A program made the translations under genes and the position numbers. The notes under the pieces were generated by a model. That model was not told the origin of the DNA, ran no database searches, and saw nothing but the letters and a program-made list of their open reading frames with translations. A stretch of DNA of 64,000 nt from Segatella oris (GTDB lineage: Bacteria > Bacteroidota > Bacteroidia > Bacteroidales > Bacteroidaceae): NCBI RefSeq assembly GCF_900637655.1, contig NZ_LR134384.1:2108001-2172000 (forward strand), in the 5' to 3' direction. Positions 1-9,468 of the stretch are shown piece by piece. How positions within the stretch are numbered: the stretch's first letter is position 1; each line of letters opens with the position of its first letter.

Positions 1-1426
1 CGTTGAGCTGGCGCAGGGCTGCCGCCTTATCGGTGGCATAGCGCCGGCAGGCTTCTTTTTCAATTTCTGCCTGCTGGGCAAAATAGCTCTGTTCGAGACT
101 GTCGCGCACGGCTTTCAGACTTGGGAACATCTGGCTATAACGCGGATAGACCATGTTGCTGACCCAATTGCACACCCAGAAGGCATTCTTCATCGAGAAG
201 GTAAGGGCATCAGCCCCAGGCGTGTTATAGCATTCGGGACGCACGGTGTTGCCACAATAGACAGGGGTGTAGGCTATCATGTTTCCGTCGTCATTGCCAA
301 ACCACAACACGCCACCAATCTCACGGGGAAGCCATGAACGCATTTCGCTGACATAGGAGAAAGTGGTTTGCTGGGTGCTCACGGGGCGCTCGTTGAAATA
401 AGCTTTTCCATTGACTTTATAGACCAAGGGCGAGGGGCGGTAGGGCATTTGCCAGATGCCGCCTCCGATGTCGAGGGTGTCGGTGGCGAGAGGTGTGCCT
501 TCATAATGGTCGCGCATGGCAGTCTGCACATCTTGCACACTGAGTTTATGCTTGGGCACTATCCAGAGCGGCATGTCTTCAGCGTTGGGATCAAGTCCCT
601 CGGCCCAAGGCAAATAGCGGGAGAAGCCATCGGCAAAGCGATTGAAGAATGCCCACACGCGGGCATCACAGAAACGACGTCCTCCGAAGTCGGGGCGCGC
701 ATAGGTCATCTTCCAGTTGAACTCGTCATCACGCCCCTTGAACCACCCTTTGCTTCGGGCAAAGGAAATGACGTTCTTGCTATAGAGCACATTCTTCTTG
801 TCTTTCATGTTGAAGTTTCCGATACGGCTTTGGTTGGCATGTGCACAGATAGCGTCATCGGGGATGCGCTGGGCCACCCACACGACTTTCTTGCTTCCCG
901 CGCCACAGCCCATCATCTCCATGATCCAGGCTTCATTGGGGTCGCAGATGGTGAAGGTTTCGCCCTCGCTGTTGTAGCCATAAGCCTCTACCAAGGTTGT
1001 CATCACGCGAATGGCTTCGCGGGCTGTGCGTGAGCGTTGCAGGGCAATGTAAATGAGACTTCCATAGTCGAGAATGCCTGTGGAGTCGACCATTTCGGCA
1101 CGCCCGCCATAGGTGGTTTCGCCAATGGTCACTTGATATTCGTTGATGTTGCCAATGATATTATAGGTCACGGGAGCCTCGGGGATGAAACCATGACACA
1201 CGCTTGTTTCCCAATCATTGACGGCACGCATTTCACCTTTCTCATGCGTGGCTGCCGGATAATGGGTCAACCCGAGAAACGAACCATAGCTGTCGGCATT
1301 GTAGGTGCAGATGACGCTTCCGTTGACACTGGCTTTCTTGCCTACAATGAAATTCGTGCAAGCCTCTGAAGGGACTGCATAAAGCATGAGGCCCAAAAGC
1401 AGAAAAAGAGTTTTATTGATGTTCAT
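1..1426 (-). CDS. C69-family dipeptidase, secreted (3' end outside window)
   Basis: Reading the minus strand from the ATG at 1426 gives an uninterrupted frame to the window edge (475 codons), so the C-terminus is missing. The product starts with a hydrophobic signal peptide (NKTLFLLLGLMLYA) cleaved just before SEAC; the following Cys-Thr-Asn-Phe (Cys about residue 23) matches the N-terminal nucleophile exposed on maturation of peptidase family C69 (PepD/acid aminopeptidase-like Ntn hydrolases). The segment NEAWIMEMMG and the later NDWETSVCHGF fit this family. Expected role is cleavage of dipeptides in the periplasm or outside the cell. No TAnnTTTG box was found upstream; an AT-rich repeat region lies there instead. 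Family assignment is recognition from sequence, not a search. Confidence 0.88.
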   Translation of the reverse strand, partial: MNINKTLFLLLGLMLYAVPSEACTNFIVGKKASVNGSVICTYNADSYGSFLGLTHYPAATHEKGEMRAVNDWETSVCHGFIPEAPVTYNIIGNINEYQVTIGETTYGGRAEMVDSTGILDYGSLIYIALQRSRTAREAIRVMTTLVEAYGYNSEGETFTICDPNEAWIMEMMGCGAGSKKVVWVAQRIPDDAICAHANQSRIGNFNMKDKKNVLYSKNVISFARSKGWFKGRDDEFNWKMTYARPDFGGRRFCDARVWAFFNRFADGFSRYLPWAEGLDPNAEDMPLWIVPKHKLSVQDVQTAMRDHYEGTPLATDTLDIGGGIWQMPYRPSPLVYKVNGKAYFNERPVSTQQTTFSYVSEMRSWLPREIGGVLWFGNDDGNMIAYTPVYCGNTVRPECYNTPGADALTFSMKNAFWVCNWVSNMVYPRYSQMFPSLKAVRDSLEQSYFAQQAEIEKEACRRYATDKAAALRQLN

Positions 1427-1439
1427 ACTGATATATTAA

Positions 1440-1603
1440 TGGTTAACATTCAAAAAAATTACATATTACATATTACATATTACGTTAAGCCCGATATGTT
1501 AATGAGAAATGAGGAATGTTTAGTGTGTAATGTATTTTAATGTATAATTATGAATTATGAATTATGAATTTTCCATTAAACATTAAACACTCAACAATCA
1601 ACA
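1440..1603. repeat. AT-rich intergenic heptamer repeats
   Basis: The gap between the C69 gene and the next minus-strand gene holds two short tandem arrays of 7-bp units: three copies of ACATATT near 1461-1482 and three copies of ATTATGA near 1550-1568. They are followed by loosely repeated ACATTAA/CAACA words to 1612. The region has no coding potential. It may be slippage-prone leader DNA; function unknown. Confidence 0.7.
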
Positions 1604-1804
1604 TTAAACATTAAGCATCCTTATTTTTCCTTTTTCGATAAAAGCCTTTCCTCCTATCCATTCGGTCATAGCAGGCTCGCCATTGAACGTATAACTGTTC
1701 AACACCTCTTTGCCACAGACTTCGACAACGGCATGATGCAACGTGTGACCATCGTCGAAGACGACTTCATGAAAAGCCAATCGGCGGAGTGCATTTTCCT
1801 TCAT
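1604..1804 (-). CDS. small conserved hypothetical protein
   Basis: A 66-residue protein starts at an ATG three bases after the lipoprotein gene's stop, so it is probably the last gene of the dksA-like/lspA operon. It has no signal peptide, membrane segment or cysteine motif. The central part (HAVVEVCGKEVLNSY, then MTEWIGGKAFIEKGKI) looks like a short beta-rich domain. I recall similar small proteins in Bacteroidales genomes next to lipoprotein genes, but I cannot name a function. Its position and tight spacing support it being a real gene. Confidence 0.65.
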   Translation of the reverse strand: MKENALRRLAFHEVVFDDGHTLHHAVVEVCGKEVLNSYTFNGEPAMTEWIGGKAFIEKGKIRMLNV

Positions 1805-1807
1805 AGT

Positions 1808-2713
1808 CTATCGGGTCATGGGCTTATCCAATTCACCCTCAGGTATCATGGGAGTTGAGGGAGGAGTAAGGGGTTGCCTCTGACGGGAAGAATCGCGCGA
1901 CAGGCTGTCGGCCTGGGCTTTCATTTCAAGCTTCTCTTGACTGGCATGCATGCGAAGGAGTCTGATTCCGCTGACTATCATCAGCTTGAGTGTCGTGGTG
2001 TTCTCTCCAGGACTCTGACTTCGGCTGAGCATGAAGAAGCCTCTGACTTCCTTGATGCCTAACCGATGATCATCGCTCACCCTAAGACTGCTATGACCTC
2101 CTGTCGAAAGATGAACCGTCTGTGAAGCTATGCTGTCATTGCTGAACCTCACGGAAAGCATCACAACACCATCGCGCATACCGTCCTGATAAATGAAATC
2201 ACTATTGAAATCAAGCATCAAGACATCACCCTTATGGAAAGCCGAGTCGGCTTTCAATGAGAAGCTATGCTGATTGAAAGGCTTCTGCGGTGCAAGCACC
2301 AATGAGGTTTCCTCACGCCACACATTGGCCGTGTCTCCTGTAAGACCAACATTGGCGAAAGCATCTCCTGCCGAACCACCAAGTGCCACAGATTCATCTC
2401 TGAAACGCTTGGCAAGGTTTTCATAGATTGTTTTCAGCTGCTCGGTGTGGCGCAGATAATACACCAATGAAGAATCGAAGTCAGCCTCAGTGTAACCATG
2501 TTTCTGAAGCACAGCCGTATGATATTTCACCATATTGACAGAGTCGTTGCCCGAGACCAAAGCCATGGCGTCAGCCAGATGATAATCATAAAGAATATCT
2601 TCCAGCTCTCCAGGCTGGATATAGCGGGAAGGCACAGTGGGCTTACAGCCTGCAATAAGCATCAGGAAGCCCACACACATCACGGTTTTCAATATTGCTT
2701 GCTTCATCAGCAT
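1808..2713 (-). CDS. DUF4296-type lipoprotein
   Basis: The 301-residue product begins with a type II signal sequence ending in lipobox LIAGC (Cys 23), so it should be lipidated and exported; no acidic export signal follows the Cys, which suggests a periplasm-facing lipoprotein. The next segment (ELEDILYDYHLADAMA, then KHGYTEADFDSSLVYYLRH) is the helical DUF4296 domain of Bacteroidota lipoproteins. The C-terminal third is a beta-rich region and a Pro/Ser-rich tail. It starts 4 bp after lspA, the signal peptidase that would process it. The start may be the second Met (2707). Function is unknown. Confidence 0.8.
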   Translation of the reverse strand: MLMKQAILKTVMCVGFLMLIAGCKPTVPSRYIQPGELEDILYDYHLADAMALVSGNDSVNMVKYHTAVLQKHGYTEADFDSSLVYYLRHTEQLKTIYENLAKRFRDESVALGGSAGDAFANVGLTGDTANVWREETSLVLAPQKPFNQHSFSLKADSAFHKGDVLMLDFNSDFIYQDGMRDGVVMLSVRFSNDSIASQTVHLSTGGHSSLRVSDDHRLGIKEVRGFFMLSRSQSPGENTTTLKLMIVSGIRLLRMHASQEKLEMKAQADSLSRDSSRQRQPLTPPSTPMIPEGELDKPMTR

Positions 2714-2717
2714 CTTT

Positions 2718-3365
2718 TTATTTCTTTCTAAACGCTCCCTTCACAGTTTCTGAAAGGTGTTCAATCTCATTTCGATAGAACAGGAAAAGTGCAACAATAC
2801 CTACAGAAATGCAGGCATCGGCAAAGTTGAACACTGGCGAGAAGAAGATAAATTCATCTCCTCCCTTGAACGGAACCCATGACGGATAAGTGGTTACAAT
2901 CATCGGGAAATAGAACATGTCGACCACCTTGCCTTGCAGGAAAGGAGCATAACCTGTTCCAAAGGGCACGAAGCCTGCCACACTGAACGGAGTAGAGGAT
3001 TCGAAGATGAGTCCATAGAACATGGAGTCGAGAATGTTTCCCACCGCACCGGCAAGAATCATCGACAGCACGACAATATATCCCGTCGTGTGCTTCTGCT
3101 TGAGCACCTGCCGAAGATACCAGCCTATTGCCGTGATTGCCACGAGGCGGAAAAGGCTGAGCACCAGTTTGTTGAAAAAGGTCATGCCGTAGGCCATGCC
3201 ATTGTTTTCAACAAAACTGATATAGAACCAATCGGTGATATGGATAGACTCACCAAGACAAAAATGTGTCTTGACCTCAATCTTGATGAACTGATCTATA
3301 AGAAGAATGACAGCTATCAGGATAAAGGCCAGGACACCATCGGATAGAATTTTGTTCTTTTTCAT
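2718..3365 (-). CDS. lspA: lipoprotein signal peptidase (signal peptidase II)
   Basis: This 215-residue inner-membrane aspartyl protease cleaves prolipoproteins before the lipidated cysteine. Four hydrophobic segments are visible. The two catalytic-Asp regions are clear: GNILDSMFYG in the middle and FNFADACISVG near the C-terminus, and the N-terminal segment contains LIDQFIKI and FVENNGMAYG, all typical of LspA. It is longer than many LspA proteins because of an insert between the third and fourth segments (VDMFYFPMIVTTYPSWVPFKGG), common in Bacteroidota homologues. Its start overlaps the end of the DksA-like gene by 4 bp (ATGA), so the two are translationally coupled. Confidence 0.95.
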   Translation of the reverse strand: MKKNKILSDGVLAFILIAVILLIDQFIKIEVKTHFCLGESIHITDWFYISFVENNGMAYGMTFFNKLVLSLFRLVAITAIGWYLRQVLKQKHTTGYIVVLSMILAGAVGNILDSMFYGLIFESSTPFSVAGFVPFGTGYAPFLQGKVVDMFYFPMIVTTYPSWVPFKGGDEFIFFSPVFNFADACISVGIVALFLFYRNEIEHLSETVKGAFRKK

Positions 3366-3745
3366 TTCTTTCTTGCGTTCTTCGATGCCACGCTCAATGT
3401 GGCATGAGGCACAATGCGGAGGCGTTCCTTTGGAATCAATTCGCCTGTCATGCGGTCAATCCCATAGGTTTTGTTCTCAATTCTGAGCAATGCGCCCTCT
3501 AAAGCTCTGATGAATTTCTGCTGGCGCTGTGACATCTGAATCATTTCTTCCTTGCTCTGGTTGGCATTCCCTTCATCAAGCACCTTGTTATAGGTTGGTG
3601 AAGTGTCGTCAACCCCATTGCCGTCTTTATTCATCAACTGATCCATCAGCGCTGTGTATTCCGTACGAGCTACTTTCAATTTGTCATTGATGATAGAACG
3701 GAACTCTTCCAATTCCTCATCTGAATAACGTGCTTTCTTGTTCAT
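3362..3745 (-). CDS. DksA/TraR-family regulator lacking the zinc-finger cysteines
   Basis: A 127-residue protein with the DksA/TraR layout: a coiled-coil-like N-terminal region (residues about 8-90, with DDTSPTYNKVLDEGN at the tip) and a globular C-terminal part. The C-terminal signature YGIDRMTGELIPKERL followed by VPHATLSV aligns with the DksA zinc-finger segment, but the positions normally held by Cys are Asp, Thr and Ser, and the protein contains no cysteine at all. DksA-like proteins bind the RNA polymerase secondary channel. It lies upstream of lspA and downstream of ileS, separated from ileS by a terminator-like hairpin. Fold assignment is strong; activity is inferred. Confidence 0.85.
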   Translation of the reverse strand: MNKKARYSDEELEEFRSIINDKLKVARTEYTALMDQLMNKDGNGVDDTSPTYNKVLDEGNANQSKEEMIQMSQRQQKFIRALEGALLRIENKTYGIDRMTGELIPKERLRIVPHATLSVASKNARKK

Positions 3746-3780
3746 AGGATATTAAATTTTTGAATTTATATATAAAAGGA

Positions 3781-3830
3781 AAGAGCCGGTGGCAGAGGGA
3801 TGTTCCAACTGCCACACGGTAGTCTCTTTT
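3781..3830 (-). terminator. hairpin terminator after ileS
   Basis: AAAGAGCCGGTGGCAG (3781-3796) pairs with CTGCCAC, ACGG and CTCTTT (3810-3830) around a 13-nt loop. It sits at the ileS stop codon and, on the minus strand, is followed by TCCTTTTAT. Confidence 0.6.
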
Positions 3831-6800
3831 TAATCTTTCTCTACAAGGATATTGAGCTTGAAGTCATCAAATTCAACCTCTGCCCCCTGATTGTCGGCTA
3901 TCTTGATGTCGTTGGCAAGCACCTGACTCTTGATCATCTCGCCAAAGGATTCAATGGCGGCATCGGTCTGTACATTCGGAGCCACGGTAACAAGGATGCG
4001 GTCGGTAATCTCAAGTCCCGTTTCCTTACGCAGATTCTGAATACGGTTAATCAGTTCGCGTGCCATACCCTCACGTTTCAAATCTTCGGTCAACTCTACC
4101 TCGAGTGCCACGGTCAGATTGCCCTCATTGCTCACCAACCAGCCTGGAATATCCTCGCTGATGATGTCGACATCACATGCCTCGACAGTCACTGCCTGGC
4201 CTTCAACCTCGAAGCTGATGCTTCCCGAAGTTTCGAGTAAGGCAATTTCGTCTTGGGTGAGCGCATCCATGTGGGCTGCCACCGACTTCATCAGTTTGCC
4301 AAACTTCTTGCCCATAACTCGGAAATTGCACTTTATCTTCTTCACTAGCATGCCCTGGCCCTCGACAAACAGAAGTTCCTTCACGTTGACTTCATTCTTG
4401 ATGAGGTCGGCCACGGCTTCAATGTGCTGTCTCTGTTCGGCATCAATGGCAGGAATCATAATCTGAGCCAATGGCTGACGCACCTTGATGTTTATCTTAC
4501 GACGCAAGGCAAGGGTCATTGAAGTTATCTTCTGTGCCATACCCATTCGGATTTCGAGGTCGGCATCAATAGCCTGCTCGTCGGCAATGGGGAACAGGTC
4601 GAGATGCACGCTTTCCAGTTTGCCTCCCAAGTCATGATAGAGTTCGTCGGCATAGAATGGGGCAAACGGAGCCAGCAATTTCGCCACTGTCATCAGGCAG
4701 GTATAAAGCGTCTGATAAGCCGAAAGCTTGTCTTCACTCATCTCTGTGCCCCAGAAACGTTTACGGTTCAGACGCACATACCAATTACTCAAATCGTCGT
4801 TGACAAAGGCATCTATCAATCGGCCGGCACGCGTGGGGTCAAAGTTTTCCAATTCGTGCTCAACACCCTTTATCAGAGAGTTGGCTTTGGAAATTATCCA
4901 ACGGTCAATCTCCGGACGGTTTTCAAGTGCCACCTGCTCTGCCTCGGGGTTAAAGCCGTCGACATTAGCATAGAGTGCAAAGAAACTATACGTATTATAT
5001 AATGTTCCGAACAACTTACGGCGTGTCTCGTCTACTCCGTTCGGGTCGAACTTCAAGTTGTCCCAAGGCTCGGAGTTTGTCATCATATAGAAGCGTACAG
5101 GGTCGGCCCCATACTTATCAATCATTTCAAACGGATTGGTCACATTGCCCACATGCTTGCTCATCTTGTTTCCCTTGGCATCAAGCACAAGGCCTGTAGA
5201 GATGACATTCTTGAAGGCCACATGATCAAACACCATTGTGGAAATGGCATGCAAGGTAAAGAACCAGCCACGCGTCTGGTCTACTCCCTCATTAATGAAG
5301 TCGGCAGGATAGTAAGCCGGAGGCACAGGGATGCCCTCATAGGTAGAAGTGACAAGCTCTCGACGATATTCGTCTTCGCTCTTGCCTGTAGCTTTCAGTC
5401 CTTCGGGTACAATCTCACCCTCAAACGGATAGTGCTGTTGAGCATAAGGCATGGAGCCCGAGTCAAACCAAACGTCAATCAAATCGCTCTCGCGCTTCAT
5501 GGGTTCGCCTGCCTCGTTGACCAGAACGATATCATCTACGTATGGACGGTGCAGGTCGACCTTATCATAATTTTCTTTTGAATAGTCTCCAGGAACAAAG
5601 CCTTTGTCCTTCAGCGGATTGCTCTTCATCACACCGGCGGCCACACTCTTCTCGACTTCTGCATAGAGTTCTTCCAGGCTTCCGATACACTTTTCATTAC
5701 GCTTATCATCCCGCCAGATAGGAAGAGGGGTTCCCCAGAAGCGTGAACGTGAGAGGTTCCAGTCGTTCAGGTTCTCCAACCAATTGCCGAAACGCCCCGT
5801 ACCCGTACTTTCTGGTTGCCAACGAATAGTGTTGTTGAGTTCCACCATACGCTCTTTCTTTGCCGTGTCCTTAATAAACCAGCTATCAAGCGGATAATAA
5901 AGCACAGGCTTATCTGTACGCCAGCAATGCGGATAGTTGTGCACATGCTTTTCAATCTTGAAAGCTGTGCCCTCCTGCTTCATCTCCATACAGAGCACGA
6001 TGTTCAGGTCTTCATCCTTTTCACTGGCTTTCTTGTCCCAAACTCCGTCAGGATTATATTTCGGGTCGTATGAATTCTTCACATAGTCACCGGCATGATG
6101 CCCATAGGCTTCCTTGTCTATGCAAGCCTTTATGAAGTTATTATCGAGGTCTTCCAAACCATAATATTTACCCTGTAAATCAACCATTGGTCGAGTCTCA
6201 CCCTGCTGGTTAATCAAATAAAGGGCTGGAATATTTGCGTCTTTAGCCACTTTAGCATCATCAGCACCAAAGGTGGGCGCAATGTGCACGATACCTGTAC
6301 CGTCTTCAGTGGTCACATAGTCACCCAAGATAACACGGAAAGCTTCGCTGTCCATTTCAACAAACGTGTCACGACCGTCTTCGCTTGCAAACACCTTGTC
6401 GGCATGTGACTCGGCATAGGCTTTCACAAACGCTGGTGAAAAGTCATCCACCTTCTCGCAAGGCTTTACCCAGGGCATGAGCTGGCCATAATGAAGTCCT
6501 TCTAAATCAGAGCCTTTCATTCGGTCTACAATACGCCAAGGACATTTTTTATTCTCCTTGTCAAAAGCGCCAAGTTCGCCCTCCTTCACTTCCTGCTCTG
6601 GGTTGAGATAGGCACTGACACGACTCTCTGCCATGATTAAGGTAACAGGCTGACCATCATAGAGATTATAAGTCTCCACAGCCACATAGTCAATCTTTGG
6701 ACCAACACAGAGTGCCACGTTTGAAGGAAGTGTCCAAGGCGTAGTGGTCCACGCAATGAAATAAGGCTTACCATGCTTTGTCCATTCGGCCTTGGGGTCT

Positions 6801-7465
6801 TTGATGAGGAACTGAGCCGTAACCGTAGTGTCTTTCACATCACGATAACATCCTGGCTGATTCAGCTCATGGCTCGACAATCCCGTACCGGCAGCCGGAG
6901 AGTAAGGTTGAATGGTATAACCTTTATAGAGCAGACCCTTGTTGTAGAGTTGTTTCAAAAGCCACCAAAGGGTCTCTATATATTTATTGTCATAGGTGAT
7001 ATAAGGATGATCGAGGTCAACGAAATATCCCATTTTCTCCGTAAGTTCACGCCATTCAGCAGTGAACATCATCACGTTTTCACGACATTTCTTATTATAG
7101 TCTTCCGTTGAGATATACTTCTGCGAAGCCTTATTGTCAATATCTTTCTTCGTAATACCGAGTTCTTTCTCTACGCCCAACTCAACAGGAAGTCCATGGG
7201 TATCCCAGCCCGCCTTACGGTGAACCTGATAACCTTTCATTGTCTTATAACGGTTGAATGTATCCTTGATAGCGCGGGCCAGCACATGATGAATACCCGG
7301 ATGACCATTAGCCGAAGGAGGACCCTCGAAGAAAATAAACTGTGGACAACCTTCGCGCTCAGCGATTGACTTGTGGAAAATATCGTTCTTCTCCCACTCG
7401 GCCAACACCTCTTGATTTGTCTTGACCAGATTAAGACCGTCATGTTCGGCAAATTTCTTAGCCAT
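3830..7465 (-). CDS. ileS: isoleucyl-tRNA synthetase
   Basis: This 1211-residue class I synthetase charges tRNA-Ile. The HIGH-type motif appears as PSANGHPGIHH near residue 52-62 and the KMSKS-type motif as GNKMSKHVGN near residue 765. The editing domain lies between them, and the long C-terminal extension gives the greater length seen in the eukaryote-like type 2 IleS of Bacteroidota. Such type 2 enzymes are associated with mupirocin tolerance in other bacteria; that is family knowledge, not shown here. It is transcribed from its own promoter in the divergent region and ends in a hairpin before the DksA-like gene. Confidence 0.97.
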   Translation of the reverse strand: MAKKFAEHDGLNLVKTNQEVLAEWEKNDIFHKSIAEREGCPQFIFFEGPPSANGHPGIHHVLARAIKDTFNRYKTMKGYQVHRKAGWDTHGLPVELGVEKELGITKKDIDNKASQKYISTEDYNKKCRENVMMFTAEWRELTEKMGYFVDLDHPYITYDNKYIETLWWLLKQLYNKGLLYKGYTIQPYSPAAGTGLSSHELNQPGCYRDVKDTTVTAQFLIKDPKAEWTKHGKPYFIAWTTTPWTLPSNVALCVGPKIDYVAVETYNLYDGQPVTLIMAESRVSAYLNPEQEVKEGELGAFDKENKKCPWRIVDRMKGSDLEGLHYGQLMPWVKPCEKVDDFSPAFVKAYAESHADKVFASEDGRDTFVEMDSEAFRVILGDYVTTEDGTGIVHIAPTFGADDAKVAKDANIPALYLINQQGETRPMVDLQGKYYGLEDLDNNFIKACIDKEAYGHHAGDYVKNSYDPKYNPDGVWDKKASEKDEDLNIVLCMEMKQEGTAFKIEKHVHNYPHCWRTDKPVLYYPLDSWFIKDTAKKERMVELNNTIRWQPESTGTGRFGNWLENLNDWNLSRSRFWGTPLPIWRDDKRNEKCIGSLEELYAEVEKSVAAGVMKSNPLKDKGFVPGDYSKENYDKVDLHRPYVDDIVLVNEAGEPMKRESDLIDVWFDSGSMPYAQQHYPFEGEIVPEGLKATGKSEDEYRRELVTSTYEGIPVPPAYYPADFINEGVDQTRGWFFTLHAISTMVFDHVAFKNVISTGLVLDAKGNKMSKHVGNVTNPFEMIDKYGADPVRFYMMTNSEPWDNLKFDPNGVDETRRKLFGTLYNTYSFFALYANVDGFNPEAEQVALENRPEIDRWIISKANSLIKGVEHELENFDPTRAGRLIDAFVNDDLSNWYVRLNRKRFWGTEMSEDKLSAYQTLYTCLMTVAKLLAPFAPFYADELYHDLGGKLESVHLDLFPIADEQAIDADLEIRMGMAQKITSMTLALRRKINIKVRQPLAQIMIPAIDAEQRQHIEAVADLIKNEVNVKELLFVEGQGMLVKKIKCNFRVMGKKFGKLMKSVAAHMDALTQDEIALLETSGSISFEVEGQAVTVEACDVDIISEDIPGWLVSNEGNLTVALEVELTEDLKREGMARELINRIQNLRKETGLEITDRILVTVAPNVQTDAAIESFGEMIKSQVLANDIKIADNQGAEVEFDDFKLNILVEKD

Positions 7466-7512
7466 ATCCTATAAAAATCTATATATTTTGTTACGTAACT
7501 TTTTAATGCCCG

Positions 7513-7544
7513 CAAAGATAATAAAAATTATTAGCAATCCCAAA
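7513..7544 (-). promoter_or_regulatory. promoter of ileS
   Basis: On the minus strand TATCTTTG (7513-7520) is a -7 box, preceded at 20 bp by TTTG (7541-7544). This matches the Bacteroidota consensus TTTG-N19/20-TAnnTTTG, about 50 bp upstream of the ileS start. Confidence 0.75.
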
Positions 7545-7602
7545 AAGAGCCCACTCTTTTTAATAATATGAAAGCAGAGCCTTAAAATTACATAACATAT
7601 AT

Positions 7603-7633
7603 TTTGCTAATCCCTAAAAACTCACTACATTTG
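7603..7633 (+). promoter_or_regulatory. promoter of the AspT/YidE-like transporter gene
   Basis: TTTG at 7603-7606 and TACATTTG at 7626-7633 are separated by exactly 19 bp, an ideal Bacteroidota promoter, with the ATG about 24 bp downstream of the -7 box. Confidence 0.85.
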
Positions 7634-7656
7634 CAAGTGAATTTACACTATTAATT

Positions 7657-9351
7657 ATGAACTGGTTAATCAATCTTTTTACCACTACCGACTCTGTGGC
7701 CCATATAGCCATGCTCTATGCAATCGTGATTTCCGTAGGCGTACTGTTAGGCAAAGTGAAAGTAGGAGGTATCTCTCTCGGCGTGACCTTTGTGCTCTTT
7801 GCAGGCATTGTTGCAGGACATATCGGCTTTACAGCCCCCACAAACATTCTTAGTTTCATCCAGGATTTCGGCCTGATTCTTTTCGTGTTCTGCATTGGTC
7901 TTCAGGTAGGCCCAGGCTTTTTCGAAAGTTTCAGAAAAGGAGGTGTCACACTCAACCTGCTTGCCACCGCAATGATATTGCTCAACATCGGAGTAATGTT
8001 TGTCTGCTATTGGGTTTTCTTTGATACCCATAATGTTGACAATCTCCCGATGATGGTCGGCACACTCTATGGTGCCGTAACCAACACCCCGGGACTTGGT
8101 GCCGCCAATGAAGCCTTGACCAGTGTCTTCCCCCAAGGACACATGCCACAGATAGCCTCGGGATATGCCTGCGCCTATCCACTCGGCGTACTGGGAATTA
8201 TCGGAGCAACAATTGCCATACGCTATATCACACGCGTGAGATTGGAAAAAGAAGAGCAGAACCTTGCTGAACAGGAAGACGAGAATCCACATGCAAAACC
8301 TCATCAGATGCACCTGAAAGTGAGCAATGCCTACATTGCAGGTCGCTCACTGCTTGAGATTTCTCAGTTCCTCAACCGTGATGTCATCTGCTCACGCCTG
8401 CTTCATGATGGCGAAGTAACTATTCCTAACCGCGATACGATATTCAGTCTTGGAGATGAACTTCTAGTTGTATGTACAGAGGGAGATGCCGAAGCTATCA
8501 AAGCTTTCATCGGCCCAGAGATTGACACTCCCTGGCACACCGAAGCTGAAACACAGCCACTCATCAGTCGACGGATTGTTGTCACCAATCCAGCCATGAA
8601 TGGCAAAACATTGGGAAAGATGCACTTCTCAAGTGTCTATGGCGTCAATGTAACGCGCGTTACCCGCCAAGGCATGGACCTCTTTGCCAGCCGTAATCAC
8701 CATTTCCAGATTGGCGACCGTATCATGGTAGTAGGCCCTGAGGATAATGTGAACCGCGTGGCCGAAATGATGGGCAACAGTACCAAGCGCCTTGATGCAC
8801 CCAATATCGGCACGATTTTCATTGGCATTATCATCGGTATTCTTTTCGGAAGCATTCCAATCGCAATCCCAGGCATGCCTGTTCCTTTGAAACTCGGTAT
8901 CGCCGGTGGCCCTCTGATTATTGCAATCCTGATTGGCAGGTTCGGTTATCGGTTCAAACTTGTCACCTACACCACAACCTCTGCCAACATGATGCTTCGT
9001 GAAATCGGGCTTGTGCTTTTTCTTGCCTCTGTAGGTATTAAGGCGGGAGCAGGTTTCTGGGAAACCGTTGTACAGGGAGACGGCTTGAAATATGTGTACA
9101 CGGGCTTCTTCATCACCATCATTCCAATCCTCATTGTGGGAACCATTGCCCGCCTGCGCTATAAGTTCAACTACTTTACTATCATGGGAATGATTTCGGG
9201 TTCCTACACCGACCCACCCGCATTGGCCTATGCCAACAGCATTTGTACGCGTGAAGCTCCGGCCATAGGCTATTCCACGGTCTATCCATTGAGCATGTTC
9301 CTGCGCATCTTTACGGCGCAAATCGTTGTGCTGTTCTGTTGCGGAGCATAA
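7657..9351 (+). CDS. AspT/YidE-family membrane transporter with RCK_C domains
   Basis: This 564-residue inner-membrane protein has two halves of about five to six transmembrane segments each (residues about 15-190 and 380-560), separated by a soluble region. The soluble part shows two RCK_C/TrkA-C-like modules ([22 protein letters not shown]... and [25 protein letters not shown]...). This is the layout of the aspartate:alanine exchanger family (AspT, YidE, YbjL). The glycine-rich motifs [14 protein letters not shown] and [14 protein letters not shown] occur in equivalent positions of the two repeats. The substrate cannot be told from sequence. It is monocistronic, with its own promoter and a shared terminator. 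Confidence 0.88.
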   Translation: MNWLINLFTTTDSVAHIAMLYAIVISVGVLLGKVKVGGISLGVTFVLFAGIVAGHIGFTAPTNILSFIQDFGLILFVFCIGLQVGPGFFESFRKGGVTLNLLATAMILLNIGVMFVCYWVFFDTHNVDNLPMMVGTLYGAVTNTPGLGAANEALTSVFPQGHMPQIASGYACAYPLGVLGIIGATIAIRYITRVRLEKEEQNLAEQEDENPHAKPHQMHLKVSNAYIAGRSLLEISQFLNRDVICSRLLHDGEVTIPNRDTIFSLGDELLVVCTEGDAEAIKAFIGPEIDTPWHTEAETQPLISRRIVVTNPAMNGKTLGKMHFSSVYGVNVTRVTRQGMDLFASRNHHFQIGDRIMVVGPEDNVNRVAEMMGNSTKRLDAPNIGTIFIGIIIGILFGSIPIAIPGMPVPLKLGIAGGPLIIAILIGRFGYRFKLVTYTTTSANMMLREIGLVLFLASVGIKAGAGFWETVVQGDGLKYVYTGFFITIIPILIVGTIARLRYKFNYFTIMGMISGSYTDPPALAYANSICTREAPAIGYSTVYPLSMFLRIFTAQIVVLFCCGA

Positions 9352-9389
9352 CCACTCAACTTGACATTCCCGCATTTAAGGGGAAAATA

Positions 9390-9423
9390 AAAACGCAACA
9401 GTTTTCTTGAACTGTTGCGTTTT
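9390..9423. terminator. bidirectional terminator between convergent genes
   Basis: Perfect 14-bp stem (AAAACGCAACAGTT with AACTGTTGCGTTTT) around the 6-nt loop TTCTTG. It is flanked by T-rich sequence on both strands and lies between the ends of the transporter gene (plus) and the fucosidase gene (minus). Confidence 0.92.
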
Positions 9424-9468
9424 ACTTTATATTTGTTCAGATGAACCATTGATTTATCACACCATTTA

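Noticed and set aside
368..1369. Plus-strand open frames over the dipeptidase
   Set aside because: They are antisense shadows; the minus frame has a signal peptide and C69 motifs.
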